Shown: positions 13,095 through 25,760, numbered from the stretch's first letter. The stretch: DNA of 64,000 bases from Apostichopus japonicus (GCF_037975245.1 NC_092568.1:27834501-27898500); one strand, 5' to 3'. Numbers and translations: made by a program. The notes: generated from the letters alone by a model not told the origin.

Positions 13095-13200
13095 CTGTAA
13101 CTAGTAATGAGGAGAGTGATGGAGATGAAGATCATGTCCCTGTTTGCAAACGTCACAACACTTCAAAGGGTCAACAAGGTATGGACTGCAATCTCTGCCA
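13010..13200 (+). repeat. duplicated segment, copy 1 (partner 14900-15108)
   Basis: The match covers about 80 bases of upstream intron (CTGACTATCTTG, TATTGTTTTATATAATGCT, CAGCTCTGTCTTCTGCTTTG), the whole 84-base exon, and about 30 bases of downstream intron including the donor. The copies are about 1.89 kb apart in direct orientation. Confidence 0.85.
13095..13178 (+). CDS. candidate exon, duplicate copy 1 (acidic peptide, unknown gene)
   Basis: An 84-base open segment lies between an acceptor (GAATTTTAG) and a donor (CAACAAG/GTATGG). With two leading bases completing a codon it reads VTSNEESDGDEDHVPVC and then KRHNTSKGQQ, and ends one base into the next codon. The exon is phase-symmetric (1-1), so it can be repeated without breaking the frame. 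A near-identical copy lies at 14985-15068. The peptide is acidic then basic and matches no family I know. Support comes from splice signals, the open frame, and the conservation of both between copies. Confidence 0.45.
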
Positions 13201-14899
13201 TTTGCATTGAAACCACAATTAATAGTACACATATACAGGAGAGAAGTAGATGAATGTGTCTAACACAGTAATTTTTAGAGCAACTATATTTTTGAAGTGC
13301 TTCTTTCATTTTTTCATTTCATTTATATTGTTTTATATAACATAAGTATGATATAACAACATAGGAGATATGAACCAAAACCTGTGAAAGGAAGTGTACT
13401 AAAAACCCTATGGGGCTTGTTGAGTAGTGACACTCCCTGACAAAATACAGAACTTTACAACTTTACTACTTATCAGAGGTATAAGCATGTAGTTTTATCC
13501 ACCCACAACACCTAATAGGCAATTAGCATTGTTTTTTTTTATTAGAACTTTCACTTCCAATCTGCTTTACTTGTGCTCTGAAACTTCTATTTTTTGTTTA
13601 GACCTGTGTGAGGCTGTATGCGTGGTGGGATTCTGTGTTAAGGGGGAAAACTGAACATAGGTTTTGATCTCATCTGTCAAAAGGAAACAAACAAATTGTT
13701 TGAGCTGTTGCATGGTGGTTTAGAGAGCTGTTTATCGATGGTACTTGTACCTGTGGTACAGTAGGTCCGTCTCATTGTGGGGCTGTGAGATTTGTACAAT
13801 AACTTTTGAGAGCTATATTCCTGCAGCAATGAGTGTTTTGTTGATTTGTACAATGAACAGACCTATTCAAGACAGATTCATGCGCATGGTGTGAATAGTC
13901 AACTGGAGGCGGTCCGTCCTTTTTTTTTGGACATGTGAGAATAGGTTAAGTACAAAGGAGATTCTTCCATATTCATGCAGCAACCTAGTATACATTGAAT
14001 AGCTGAACAGATTTTAAACTTTCAACAGGTTCATATCAAGTACACTACACACTTAAAAAGTTATTGATAATTGATTTGGAAAATTTGGACTTGTCCCAGT
14101 GGAACATTACACAGACCAGAGATGTGTGAGCAAGGGCCACAATAGATTTGATAAAAACAAAAAGATGCACTTGCAGAAAATTCTTAGAGTGTAAAATTTC
14201 TTTTTGTATTCTTAACGGGAAGCACAATTTTACAGGTATGAAAGAATATTATTAAAATAAGAGCATTTCAGATCTATATTTATTATATACTGTACTGTAG
14301 GCTGTCACTTGTCTGAAGCACTTTTCATGGGTATGTCTACATGCATCTATTACTGTGTACATGATACATACTGTAATGCTTCGTTGAATTTGTATGAGCA
14401 ATTGTACCATCATTATTCATTAAATTGGACCAGTGGAATCAATTGCCTTTACTTTTGACTTAAGCCAACATTCCACCATGAAGCTCCAATGTGAATTATC
14501 CACATTTTTAATATTCTTTTCATTAAAATATTTCAACTTGTGACATGATCATTGCATTTGGAATGTCTTTATTCATTTGGAAATTAATTGAATGAAGAAT
14601 GTTATGTTATGGATATGGCTAACCCATGTTGGAAAAAATTGGGGGAGAGGTGGAGACAAATCAAGGTAGTATGGGTGCTATTATAATTGCACCATATATT
14701 CCACTCAATTGTTACAGCAAACTGAATGCATTGTTAAGGAAAGTAAGATTTACCTGTTTACACCTATGTGCAACAGCTGGTCTTGACATGGCATATCAAT
14801 TGATAAACAATCACATGACAAAGTTCTGCTGTATTGGGCATATTTGCTAAATATTGGAATGAAAACATAAAATTGATATTGATCATAAATATATGAGCA
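13200..14899. other. spacer between exon copies, no gene supported
   Basis: AT-rich intron-like sequence with short open frames and no recognisable domain. No further copy of the duplicated exon was noticed. Confidence 0.5.
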
Positions 14900-15108
14900 A
14901 ATAACATGCATTTCTGACTATCTTGCCAGTATATTGTTTTATATAATGCTGTAAACCAGCTCTGTCTTCTGCTTTGAATTTTAGCTGTAACAACTAATGA
15001 GGAGAGTGATGGAGATGAAGATCATATCCCTGTTTGCAACCGTCGCAACACTTCAAAGGGTCAAAAAGGTATGGACTGCAATCTCTACCATTTGCATTAA
15101 AGCAAAAA
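14900..15108 (+). repeat. duplicated segment, copy 2 (partner 13010-13200)
   Basis: Direct repeat of the exon and its splice flanks. The donor context GGTATGGACTGCAATCTCT is shared exactly with copy 1. Confidence 0.85.
14985..15068 (+). CDS. candidate exon, duplicate copy 2 (acidic peptide, unknown gene)
   Basis: Same length (84 bases), phase and splice sites as 13095-13178. It reads VTTNEESDGDEDHIPVC and then NRRNTSKGQK. The few differences are amino-acid substitutions without a stop or frameshift, which suggests both copies stayed coding after duplication. Its last base (G) joins in frame to the exon at 15960. Either alternative or sequential use of the two copies would keep the frame. The product is unknown. 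Confidence 0.5.
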
Positions 15109-15959
15109 TTTATACTACAATATATATATATATATAGGAGGGATAGAAGTATTTATGTTAATTCCTTTTATGTTTACTCAATTATTTTTAGATCACATAT
15201 CATTTCATCACATGCAAAGTATATTTTAGCAGTGCTGCTCATTAGGTTTTAGTCTTCCACTGCTAACAACTGATAGGCAATGACTGGTGGTTGTTTGTTG
15301 TATGGACATTCAATCCCAATCTGGTGCTCTGAAATTGTTATTTTGAAACACTGTGAACATAGTCTACCATCATATGGTTCTCTACACATAGTGATATAAG
15401 GATAAAGATTTGGCCAAGTCTCACTGGTTACCAGACTACCAGTTGTACTTCATTCTTACCCACCGATGCCAAAATTTTTGTTTGTTTGGGCATCTTGACC
15501 AATCAACCCCAAAGTGGTTGTGGTACAACAGTACCAGGGATGGTTTGTCAAGAGGAATTTTCCTACACATTCAATTCTAGCAAATAGATGTTACTCTAGA
15601 CTCCACCCCAGCTCTTATTGTGGTCTGCTGAAGATCACTTAAATATGGGACCGTGTCTGTTCAGTGTCTCTCTTTGTGGGGACAGATGAAGCACTTGTGC
15701 ATTGTGATATCATATAATATCAAAGCTGAATGCTTTTGCATGAATTTGGGCAATTATAGTAAGCATGACATTTTAGTTATAGAAAGTGCTTCCATGTGTA
15801 GAGATGCCTGTTCATGGAAGTGCAGGAGAGTATAGATTGTATCAAGGGTCACTTGTACGTCAGTTCAAAATAGTTTGTGTTTTTTGTAAGTTTTCACTGT
15901 GATTTACTAGTACTGAGTACCTTCTACTATTTGATGTGATATGATATTATTTCTTACAG

Positions 15960-16032
15960 TAAGGAAGTATACCATATGGGAAAAGAGCCATGAGAAGAAA
16001 ATACATCACAGGAACCTCAAAGACGATGCAAG
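15960..16032 (+). CDS. candidate exon (basic peptide, unknown gene)
   Basis: The acceptor is TATTATTTCTTACAG and the donor is GATGCAAG/GTAGAA. Joined to the preceding exon's single leftover base it reads RKYTIWEKSHEKKI and then HHRNLKDDA, and ends two bases into a codon. The phase therefore agrees with 14985-15068 upstream. It does not agree with the terminal exon at 20680, which needs one leftover base, so an exon between 16032 and 20680 is missing, unrecognised or destroyed. A LINE lies in that interval. Confidence 0.45.
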
Positions 16033-16109
16033 GTAGAAAAATCTGCTTAAATCACAGGAAGTCTTATCAAACCTTCAATCAATTGTGGATCCATGTTTGA
16101 CTTTAGTAT

Positions 16110-16146
16110 TAGTTAATTAATTAATTAATTAATTAATTAATTAATT

Positions 16147-16203
<57 letters not shown>

Positions 16204-16218
16204 TTTTTTTATTTTTTT
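16110..16218. repeat. (TTAA)n/(TTTA)n microsatellite at LINE 3' end
   Basis: TTAA repeats (about 16110-16150) pass into TTTA repeats (about 16150-16210). On the minus strand these form a TAAA-type tail just downstream of the LINE, so part may be the LINE's own 3' tail. Confidence 0.85.
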
Positions 16219-19200
16219 TTCCTCCGTTTATTTCAACTATACATTAATATACAAATATACAAATAACGTATCCATTCAAAAATAGCAAAAGTTAAATAAC
16301 AATGAAATTGAGCAACACCATGCAGTATAATATCGACCAACATGGCGGATAGAAAACAAATTAGTATGATAAGAACAAGTAGAAGAATAACCACAAGAAG
16401 AATTCCAGACTTACTAGAAAATATTACAACAAATAACAGCAAATTATAACAATTGAGGATGTGGAAATTGCGAAAAATTAAATATTTGAGGTTTTTATTA
16501 ATGAGGAGAAAGCATCCTTGAGTTCCTCGAAATTAATGTTATTCTTATTATTCTTTTTGTTATGACGAAAAATATGGTTCTCCACCTTTAATGCAAACGT
16601 GAACTTATGAATAAATTCATTACAACTTAAGGTCTTGTTTTGACGCTTGGTACTGAAAATATAGAACTTAAGATGAAGAATGAGAAAATTATAAGGGTGA
16701 CGTTTCTTTAATAAAAACCCGAAGAATAGATCCTCTTTTGTAAAGTGAATATTTATACCAATCACCTTACTGACCACTTCACCTATAAAAGAAGATGTGA
16801 TGTGACATTCCCAGAAAAGATGATGAATGGTTTCAATTTCAATTTTACAGAATGAACATAACGTGTTGTCAGAGATACCCATGAGGTTAAGGAGTCTGTT
16901 GGTTGGAAGAATTCTATGTAAGAAACGGAATTGAAAGTAGGAGAGTCTCGTCTCAGAAATAGAGTACCAGGGCATACTGAAAATGTTACTCCAATCGTGA
17001 CAACTGAAACCCCTAAACTCTGCTTTCCATTTGGCCAAAGCAGTTGGCTCCACTGCAATTTTAGTCATGTAGAAATTACGATAAAGATACTGAGAAACAG
17101 AACCTGTATAAAACAATATGTTATCAAACAAATCAATATTTAAATTAGTAATGTCATTTATGCTACACCCACTCTGCTTCCACTGAAGAGGGATACTGCG
17201 AATCAGTCCCCAGTAAACAGTAAAGGGAAAGTGTGCCAGCTGGAACTTTTCTTTAAAAGTGTGGTAACTTAGGGCCTTATTGTTAATGTTGAAAAAATCC
17301 GAAACAAACTTCACACCCTTTTTGTACATGAAATCATAGTAGAAAATCTTGTTATTGATGCGAATATGATGATTGTTCCAAATGATTTGTTTACCGAAGT
17401 TATCAGAGGGAGAATAAAAAGAAGCCTCCAGCCAGGCTCTAACTGTTTGGTCTACAAACATATTAGACAAGCGTGGGAGATCTTCCACCTTACAATTACA
17501 CTGAAAAAGCAGCTTACCACCTAACTTGGACAAACTGTCAGTAAAAAATAGCTTCCAGACTCCTTCAGTGTTATCGCAATAACGCTTTATCCAGGTACAT
17601 TTTAAACTGTTAATGAAACTTGGGATGTGCACAACATTTAAACCTCCTTTATCTAAACCATTAATGACACTGTTTCGCTTGACTTTATCCGGGTTTCCTG
17701 ACCAAATGAAATCAAAAATGGTACTTTCTACATCCTTAATAAAGTCACGCGGTGGGTTAGGAAGAACCAAAAACAAATACACAAGCTGTGATAGTGCATA
17801 ACTTTTAACCAGAACGTTGCGGCCTACCGGGGTAAGATCTCTTGTAGACCAAAGTCGCAAACAGCTTTTAAGCCTCGAAAGTTTGGATATATAGTTTAAT
17901 CTAAAGAGATCGTTCCCATTGTGCGTAAACCAAATACCTAACATCCTAACAGGACCAGCGGAAAACTTTAGATTATAGTTGTTTACAAAAGCAGGGTGGT
18001 GATGGACGTAAGACCCGAGAGGAAACAAAATGGATTTATCCATATTAATAGTCAAACCCGACGAAATTTTATAAATGTTAAGAATACGGAGAGCTTCATT
18101 TAAGGATGACTGGCTACCGTCCAGGAAGAATGTGGTGTCATCCGCATACTGAAGAAGCTTAGTTTCGATACCACCAATTTCAATACCATGTAATCTGCTA
18201 CACTTTGTATAGATAGCCAAAACCTCAGTACAAATAATAAATAAGTACGGGCTAAGCGGGCAGCCTTGACGCACGCCTCGCTGCACCGGAAAAAACCCGG
18301 TTGAATAGCCATTATTGCAAACACAAGCTGTGCAGTTGCTGTAAAAAGTACGAACCCAATTTATGAAACTTTGACCAAAGTTAAAAAACCTTAAAGATCT
18401 TATAAGAAAATTCCACTCTAGTTTGTCGAAAGCCTTCTCGAAATCGACGAACAACATAAAACCTGACATTTTTTGGAAATTACAGTGATCAATAAGATCA
18501 AGAACGTACCGGATATTTTCCCCAATAAACCGGCCGCGTAAAAAACCTGTTTGGTTTGGACCAATGATAGTTTCAATGACACATTTCAGTCTAGCAGCGA
18601 TAGCCTTTGCACCAATCTTATAATCCGTATTCAGTAAAGTAATTGGGCGGTAATTATTTAAGTGGGTAGAATCTTTTTCCGGTTTTGGAATGAGGGTAAT
18701 AATGCCTCTGGATTGTTCATGAGAGAGATGGATATTATTGTAGGAATAATTTAAAGAGTCAACTACATAGTTCCCCAGAAGATGCCAAAACTTTTTATAA
18801 AAATTTGCTGAAAGGCCATCACTGCCGGGAGATTTGTCATTAGTTAAAGAGTTAAGTGATATACTACACTCCTCGAACGTAAGTTCCCCTTCACAGCTAT
18901 TAGAGTCATTCTGATTTAAATGCTTCGGGGGAAAATTAAGAAAAATAGTATCCGGGTTACAATGACTGCTCTTATATAAATTTCCATAAAACTTTTTGAT
19001 ATTTTGGAGAATAACATTACCGTCCGTATGAATATTACCATTAGCATCACAAATCTTACGAATAGAGTTCTTTTGTTTATTGCGTTTCTCAAGGTTAAGA
19101 AAATATTTGGTGTTCTTTTCGCCTTGTTCTACCCAACGAGCACGAGAGCGGATAATAGTTCCTTGAAGTTTAATATCGTAGAAGAGTAGCTGTTCATTTC

Positions 19201-19270
19201 GGGCATCTTGTAATTGTGTTCGGGTCTCAGGTGAATCGTTGCTGAATAGATGTTGTTCCAGTTGGGCTAT
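16218..19270 (-). mobile_element. L1/Tx1-type LINE, 5'-truncated
   Basis: The reading frame at 16478-19268 encodes most of ORF2 from just before the reverse transcriptase to the C-terminus, followed by a ~250-base 3' region and a TAAA-type tail. ORF1 and the endonuclease domain are absent. TTTA-type microsatellites border both ends. It sits among plus-strand exons of an unknown gene, in antisense orientation. Confidence 0.85.
16478..19268 (-). CDS. LINE ORF2 fragment: reverse transcriptase plus zf-RVT, L1/Tx1 group
   Basis: One uninterrupted frame of about 930 codons enters from the poly-A/T boundary near 19268. An ATG at 18469 begins the last 663 codons, but the frame clearly continues upstream with typical L1 sequence (KSPGSDGLSANFYKKFW, then NNYRPITLLNTDYKIGAKAI). 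RT motifs follow in order: FVDFEKAFDKLEW (first catalytic Asp), VRQGCPLSPYLF and QYADDTTFF (catalytic Asp pair). Near the C-terminus CSFCKIEIETIHHLFWEC gives the zf-RVT cysteine/histidine set. No stop or frameshift was found, so the copy may be young. Without the endonuclease and a 5' UTR it cannot mobilise itself. L1 versus Tx1 placement is a judgement from motif wording. Confidence 0.85.
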
Positions 19271-19279
19271 TTTTTTTTT

Positions 19280-19346
<67 letters not shown>

Positions 19347-19385
19347 TTGATTTATTGATTTATTGATTTATTGATTTATTGATTT

Positions 19386-19430
<45 letters not shown>

Positions 19431-19475
19431 GTGATTGATTGATTGATTGATTGATTTATTTATTTATTTATTTGC
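19268..19475. repeat. (TTTA)n/(TTGA)n compound microsatellite at LINE 5' end
   Basis: A run of twelve T, then TTTA repeats, then TTGA/TTTA mixtures and TTGA repeats, ending in TTTA again near 19475. It has the same tetranucleotide theme as the tract on the other side of the LINE. Confidence 0.9.
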
Positions 19476-20679
19476 CACAAAAGTACAAAGTGGAGGGAAG
19501 TCTTCCATAAAGCTTAAAAGCATAACAATATGGAAGACTATATGGCACATAAAATGGCACATAAAATGGCACATAAAATGTCAGTAACTGGAACCTCAAT
19601 TAATGGAATGGACCATTTACTTTTAATTATTCATTCCAGCATTCCACTTACTAAAACCATGAGTTTCAATTTGTAATCATGTATATTAGGCATATTAGTC
19701 ACAAGCTAGACAGTAAAAAGTTCAATAACAAGAACTTTGACAACTGTGTCTGCTATATATGTATACCATCCTATCATAATTATGGTTAGCCAGGCACAAT
19801 ACTGTTGACTACTGCATGTATCTGTATCTTAGAGTAAGCTAGTTTTCAGAAGCAACAATATTCCATGTGGGGTTCAGTGACATCACTGTATAGTTCATAT
19901 TGTTAATAATCTGTCAAAATTCACAGAACAGGTCAGTGTTTCACATTTTTTTTGTTTTTTTTTTTGGGGGGGGGAGGTGCATATGCATAGTAAGAGCCTT
20001 TGCCAACATAGGCTAACTTCTCAAGCCCATTCCTTTTCAAAATTTAATCTCTCACCCTCACTACAGAAGGAAACTTGCAAGAGAGATTTGTCAGATGAGT
20101 CACAATCAGATATTTTAGCACCCATGTTGTTATTATTCTGGTAAACAAATGTGTCAAATTATCCCTATTTTACCCTGAAATGTGCATGATCAGATGATTT
20201 GTGGACATTTGTGTTGATATTAATTATTGGCATGTATTGAAACATAATGGTTAGCCTAGTTATAATATTTAATTGAGCTATTTTACATGAATATTAGGTC
20301 AAATGTCGTTTTGCAAATGCTTCTTACCTAACATGGCCGATGAAGTAGTGGCTCATCTATGATGTTAAAGAACGAGGTCATCTACGAGTCTTTTCTGATA
20401 ACATATGTAAAATTTAAGTATAGTGTGGAAAACCACTTGAATTAAACTGTTAAATATTCATGTGAATAATGATATACAATTGATCATATTGGAAAGGACA
20501 TTATGTCATCAATTATTCATGAGTTGTGCAGTGTTTTTACTAGGATGTTAGAAATGGGGGATTGCCTCAGTCAGTTTTTTTAATTTGTCGGCTGGGGTAG
20601 GGGGTGATTTTCCCATTTTTTATTTATTTGTATATTAAGAAGTCGCTAATACTTTGCTGATGTTTCTTTTTGCACCTAG
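19476..20679. other. intron-like spacer, no gene supported
   Basis: AT-rich. A short triplet of AAAATGGCACAT repeats lies near 19550-19580. It ends in a strong acceptor for the terminal exon (TTTCTTTTTGCACCTAG). Confidence 0.5.
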
Positions 20680-20762
20680 ATCAAAAAAAGATTAATGACT
20701 TCCTAAAGACACAGGGCGAAGATGTCCCATACAACTGGTTTATTGTGAAACAAAAATTATAA
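20680..20762 (+). CDS. candidate terminal exon (unknown gene)
   Basis: After a strong polypyrimidine tract and CACCTAG acceptor, the frame reads QKKINDFLKTQGEDV and then PYNWFIVKQKL, and stops at TAA (20760-20762). It begins with two bases completing a codon. The composition is protein-like, with no low complexity, and the stop is followed by AT-rich sequence as in a 3' UTR. It probably belongs with the exons at 13-16 kb because strand and spacing fit, but its phase does not fit the 15960 exon directly. Not recognised as any family. Confidence 0.4.
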
Positions 20763-23189
20763 ATGAATCTGGCAAATGCCAGAAGCTGACAGAGAAAAGA
20801 ATGTTAAGTATGTTGGCAGATTAATTTAATCTTGTGTGTTTATCCTGTAAAATATTACAAAGATTTAAAGTTATAATCTCAAAAAAACAACCAATTAGTG
20901 AGAGAAGAAATTAATGAGATGATCTTCCTATTTTTTTTTGGAAAACTGGAGAAGTATGTCATATTATCGACACCAATTCAAAATTACCAACCACTAACAC
21001 AAAGTAATTAGGGTGAAACTGAACCACTGTATTCATGTACATTATTTGTTTTTTCAAATTCATAAGCGTTATTCATGTTCTTTGTAGTTTGGAAAAACTA
21101 TTAAGCAATTTGGTTCAGCCATGATTGAACAGGTCTCCTATTAAACCAGAATAGTAACACAAAATGATATTTGATTTGCTTAGGTTGTACATTTTCAATA
21201 GCATACAAATGGAATGTTGTTACAACTTCAAATTACAAATCAAGCAATCCCTGCATAGATCATGCTACCCCTGACTAGATGTCCCTTTTTGCAAATGAAA
21301 AAGAACTTACCTATACTACAAACTAGTATTCCAAATTAAGTGTATGTTAATTGAACCTGAAGCCCTGTAATACCATGTGATTGCAGAGAAAAGAGAGTTA
21401 GTGTACCTGGCTAAGGAGTATTAAACCATGTCACATCATTATAAATTCTTGTTCCAAATTAATAAAATGTCAATATCCTGCACTTTTCCATTTATGGGGG
21501 ACGGCATCATCTCAATAATAATTTATGAACAGTTTGCACCAGAGAGAAATAAGCCAGATACAGCTAAATTGTAAACACAATGTCATATTTCATATTTGAT
21601 CATATTAAGTTAATGATCCTTATTGCCTTTTATCTACAAAACTTCATTATTAGGGCATTGGAACTCCCTTTTGTACCAATTTGCATTCAGGTTTATATTA
21701 CAAATTTGATGAGTTGTATTGAATTTAAATAATGTTTTACTTCAATTTAAAAATGTATTGCATATTAAAACTGAATTGATGCTCTTTTTCTGTTTTTATA
21801 ATTTCAAAACCTTTACTATACACTGAACAAAAAGCCCGAATTAGAATCTTCTACTAAAGCAGATAGATTTTCAAAGTAGTTTATAATTGACTTCTCTTAA
21901 AATATGTGTTACAACTGCCAGTAGTTAATCTCATATGTACAGTATAGTATTTGCATTTGCATCTGATGTCAGTTAGACTGTTCTCGTACTTGGTGAGTAG
22001 ATGGTTGAGTAGATGAACCCACATTTCATTTGGCGCTCATTTCAAAAAGAATAATGAGGTTATGGAAAGTACAATAATACTGCAACTGGAAGTTGATGTG
22101 TGAAGTTGTTGACTAGTGACTGGTTGATGTGTATTAAATTTGACATTACCCACAATACTGCATAGGGGCATGTACATGGTTGAGGGTAAGTAAGTAAAGG
22201 TAAAGTTATGCAGTTTAATTTAGAACCCAAGTTTTTAGCTGGTTGTCATTTCCACATAATTGCACTATAGAAACCTGATGATAAAGTGCTGCATTTAGCA
22301 GGGTTTAGTCTGTTATTGTGTTGACACCAAAACAGAGCCCATAATAATGCATTCCTAACTGATGTACTGCTAATGCTAAACACCTAGTTCTACAACACCT
22401 TTACAAATTATACATACAGAATATTGTTTTCACATGTTGTGAAGAGAGTATATAAATATGCATTGGAAATCAATGAAATTCTTCAATGTCTGCATCTAAT
22501 GAAAAAAATATGCATTATTTTCTGTGGTTCATATTGCATCTTCTTTCAATAACAGTAATGCCAGTATGAGCGTTTAACAAGTGGTGCTTGTAAACCAGCT
22601 GTAGGCTGACAAGTATTCTCCTGTGCAATCATGATCTGTTCCACTGCACATGATCATGCAACATAAATGGTACAACAAACACTTGTGTTTAGGATGCTGA
22701 TGTATGAACCAATAATTAGAAACTAAACTAACACTTGACTGCATTTTGCCTTGAACTTCATGACATTATACCTTTAATATTAAAAAATGCCAGGATGATA
22801 ATTCCGAAGCTCACAAAGTCACATACTTTTGTGGATGATAAGGATTGCAGTATTGGCTGATGCTGCACAATTGGAGAATTATTGGTTGGCAAAATTGAGA
22901 CAAGTTGAATATTTCAGTAAGCAATATAAGAGCCCTGATTACACAAATGTTGTATTGTACTGAAGGTCATTACTTTGTAAGCAAAGTTTATGTTGGTTTT
23001 GGACTTTTATTATTATTTAATACCATAAATATTAATATATTGGCTAACAAACATTCAAATATTGTATTGACTCTGATATGAATTTAAAAATATATTTCCG
23101 AAAGTGCTGAAGCTGCACAAAACTTTGTTATATCCTATCTTTAAGTATGCCTTGCATGTATATATATAATTATAGATATAACTTTTTGG
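20763..23189. other. non-coding stretch, no gene supported
   Basis: AT-rich sequence with no ORF of note, no recognisable repeat family and no RNA gene that I can see. The first part may be the 3' UTR of the exon at 20680. Confidence 0.5.
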
Positions 23190-24520
23190 GTGAAAAGTAG
23201 TTTGGATGGAGATGATTGGGGATGGGCATTTTTGGGGTCTACTGGCAGGGGTACCCCACTAATATAAATTACTGGAATTGCCCATCCCTTACATATAGAG
23301 TCCTGCCAATTATTTTCCGGTAGTTTTTAACTGGATACTTCATGAGCAGACCTAGCTCAATGAGGGGATTGGCTTTTTGGGGGTCTACTGGCACTTGTAC
23401 CCCTCTAATAAAAAATTTCTGGAAATGCCCAAACCTTACATATGAGTGATACCTATCATTTTTCAGTAGGTATCAACTGGTTACCTTATGAGCCGACCTA
23501 GGTCAATGAGGGGATGGGCTTTTTGGGGGTCTACTGCCAGGGGTACCCCACTAATATAAATTACTGGAATTGCCCATCCCTTACATATAGAGTCCTGCTA
23601 ACTATTTTTCGGTAGTTTTTAACTGGATACTTCATGAGCAGACCTAGGTCAATGAGGGGATTGGCTTTTTGGGGGTCTACTGGCACGTGTATCCCACTAA
23701 TAGAAATTTCTGGAAATGCCCAAACCTTACATACCTATCATTTTCCAGTAGGTTTCAGCTGGTTACATCATGAGCTCACCTAGGTCAATGAGGGGATGGG
23801 CATTTTGGGGGTCTACTTGCAGGGGTACCCCACTTATAGAAATTTCTGGAAATGCCCATCCCTTACATATGAGTGATACCTATCATTTTTCAGTAGGTAT
23901 CAACTGGTTACCTTATGAGCCGACCTAGGTCAATGAGGGGATGGGCTTTTTGGGGGTCTACTGCCAGGGGTACCCCACTAATATAAATTACTGGAATTGC
24001 CCATCCCTTACATATAGAGTCCTGCTAACTATTTTTCGGTAGTTTTTAACTGGATACTTCATGAGCAGACCTAGGTCAATGAGGGGATTGGCTTTCTGGG
24101 GGTCTACTGGCACGTGTATCCCACTAATAGAAATTTCTGGAAATGCCCAAACCTTACATATGAAGTGATACCTATCATTTTCCAGTAGGTTTCAACTGGT
24201 TACATCATGAGCACACCTAGGTCAATGAGGGGGATTGGCATTTTGGGGGTCTACTTGCAGGGGTACCCCACTAATACAAATTACTGGAATTGCCCATCCC
24301 TCACATATAGAGTCCTGCTTATCATTTTCCAGTATTTTCTAACTGGTTACTTCATGAGCTCACCTAGGTCAATGAGGGGATGGGCTTTTTGGGGGTCTAC
24401 TGGCAGGGGTACCCACCAATAAAAATGACTGGAAATGCCCATCCCTTGTAACTGAAGTCCTGACCATCATTTTCCAATAGGTTTCAAGTTGTTACCTCAT
24501 GAGCTGACCTAGGTCATCCG
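23190..24520. repeat. 146-bp tandem repeat, about nine copies
   Basis: The phrase GGTCTACT begins at 23236, 23382, 23528, 23674, 23810, 23955, 24101, 24248 and 24394, giving spacings of 146, 146, 146, 136, 145, 146, 147 and 146. Each unit has a GGTACCCC or variant, GGAAATGCCC or GGAATTGCCC, CCTTACATAT, and GACCTAGGTCAATGAGGGG. A ~280-bp block starting at 23454 is repeated almost exactly at 23881, 427 bases on. The last copy decays after about 24500. The repeat creates a meaningless open frame at 24207-24422. Confidence 0.95.
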
Positions 24521-25760
24521 TGAGGCTGGCAAAGCTACCCCACCACCAATAATTACTGGCGATGGCCATTTGTTGCTCATGGGGCCATACCTGACACATT
24601 GTATTTACTTTGATGTGGTTACCATGAAAGCTGATCTAGGTTAGCTTTTAGGTGACTTTAAAATTGCTTTCCCAGCCACACCCACCACAGCCGGTTTGCC
24701 AGTTGTCTGGTTTCATATACAGGAATGCACTGTGAACATTGTGATGTACAAGGCAATTGATTACCTTCCCAGCTAACCAAACCCTATGGGCTCCCGGTCT
24801 ATATTGATGCTCCATTGACACCCTTGCCTCCAGAATGTGACTGTGTGACGTCACGTGTTAGAATCGCTTTAGAATTCATTGGACATTTGAGTGAATGTAG
24901 GGACCAAAACATGAACTTTTTATGCAATTCTTTGAGAAACATAACATAGCTCCACTAAAATATGCAAAAGTGATCTACTTCCACCCCACCAAAAAACCTT
25001 GTCTTGTGGATGGGGGTGGGGGGGGGTGGGTTAAGAAGACCAGTTCACACAACTTTATAAAGAATATACCTGGAAATATTTTCGATATGAATTTCAACAT
25101 TTTTTATCATTGAAATTTCATTGGGCATGCACCCAAAGGTCACAGTTTACTTTTCTTACAAAGGGACCTTTGCAACATAATGTTTTAACAATAGTAATAG
25201 ATAATGAATGTATCTATAAACTCAGTCATTTTTAGGTTGGTGCTCCCTCTTTTTATAATCTTTTTCAGTGAAAACATCTTGAGTGAAGGCATTCTTGCAC
25301 TTTATACTCAAGCATGTGCTCAAGTTTTAGATTTTCAAAAAGCCTAACTAGTATCTCCTCTAACAATTGTGTTCTTTGAATATTGTTTGATGGGTATGAC
25401 AGGAATTTGCATATTCAAGAAGTTTTTAAATATTTCTTGACATTGAGAAGAACTTGCCATTATTTTGGTTCTGTAAGTCCTTGTCATATCAACATAAAGA
25501 CAGGTTTTTTCTCATTTGTTATTATGATTTGGATTGAACCTCTTCAAAGCTTTTTATTCTCAGTATACACTTACACCAAATGTTCACATTATTATGGTCA
25601 CTGTTATTTTTAAGAAGGTATCAAAAGATATTTTATGATTAACAAAGCAGACATCTTGGACTACCACTGCAGTGGTTTTTGAGTATGTGCCCCTGTCCTG
25701 TGGTCCATCATTGAAGAACTGTTCACATAAGTATGTTCCTTTTAGATAGGGAGCACTTAG
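24521..25760. other. non-coding stretch, no gene supported
   Basis: Unique-looking sequence with a G-rich run near 25010-25030. Short open frames have no domain signature. Confidence 0.5.

Noticed and set aside
24207-24422. Open frame with repeated PRSMRG-type peptide
   Set aside because: It is a by-product of the 146-bp tandem repeat and the two halves are just two repeat units.
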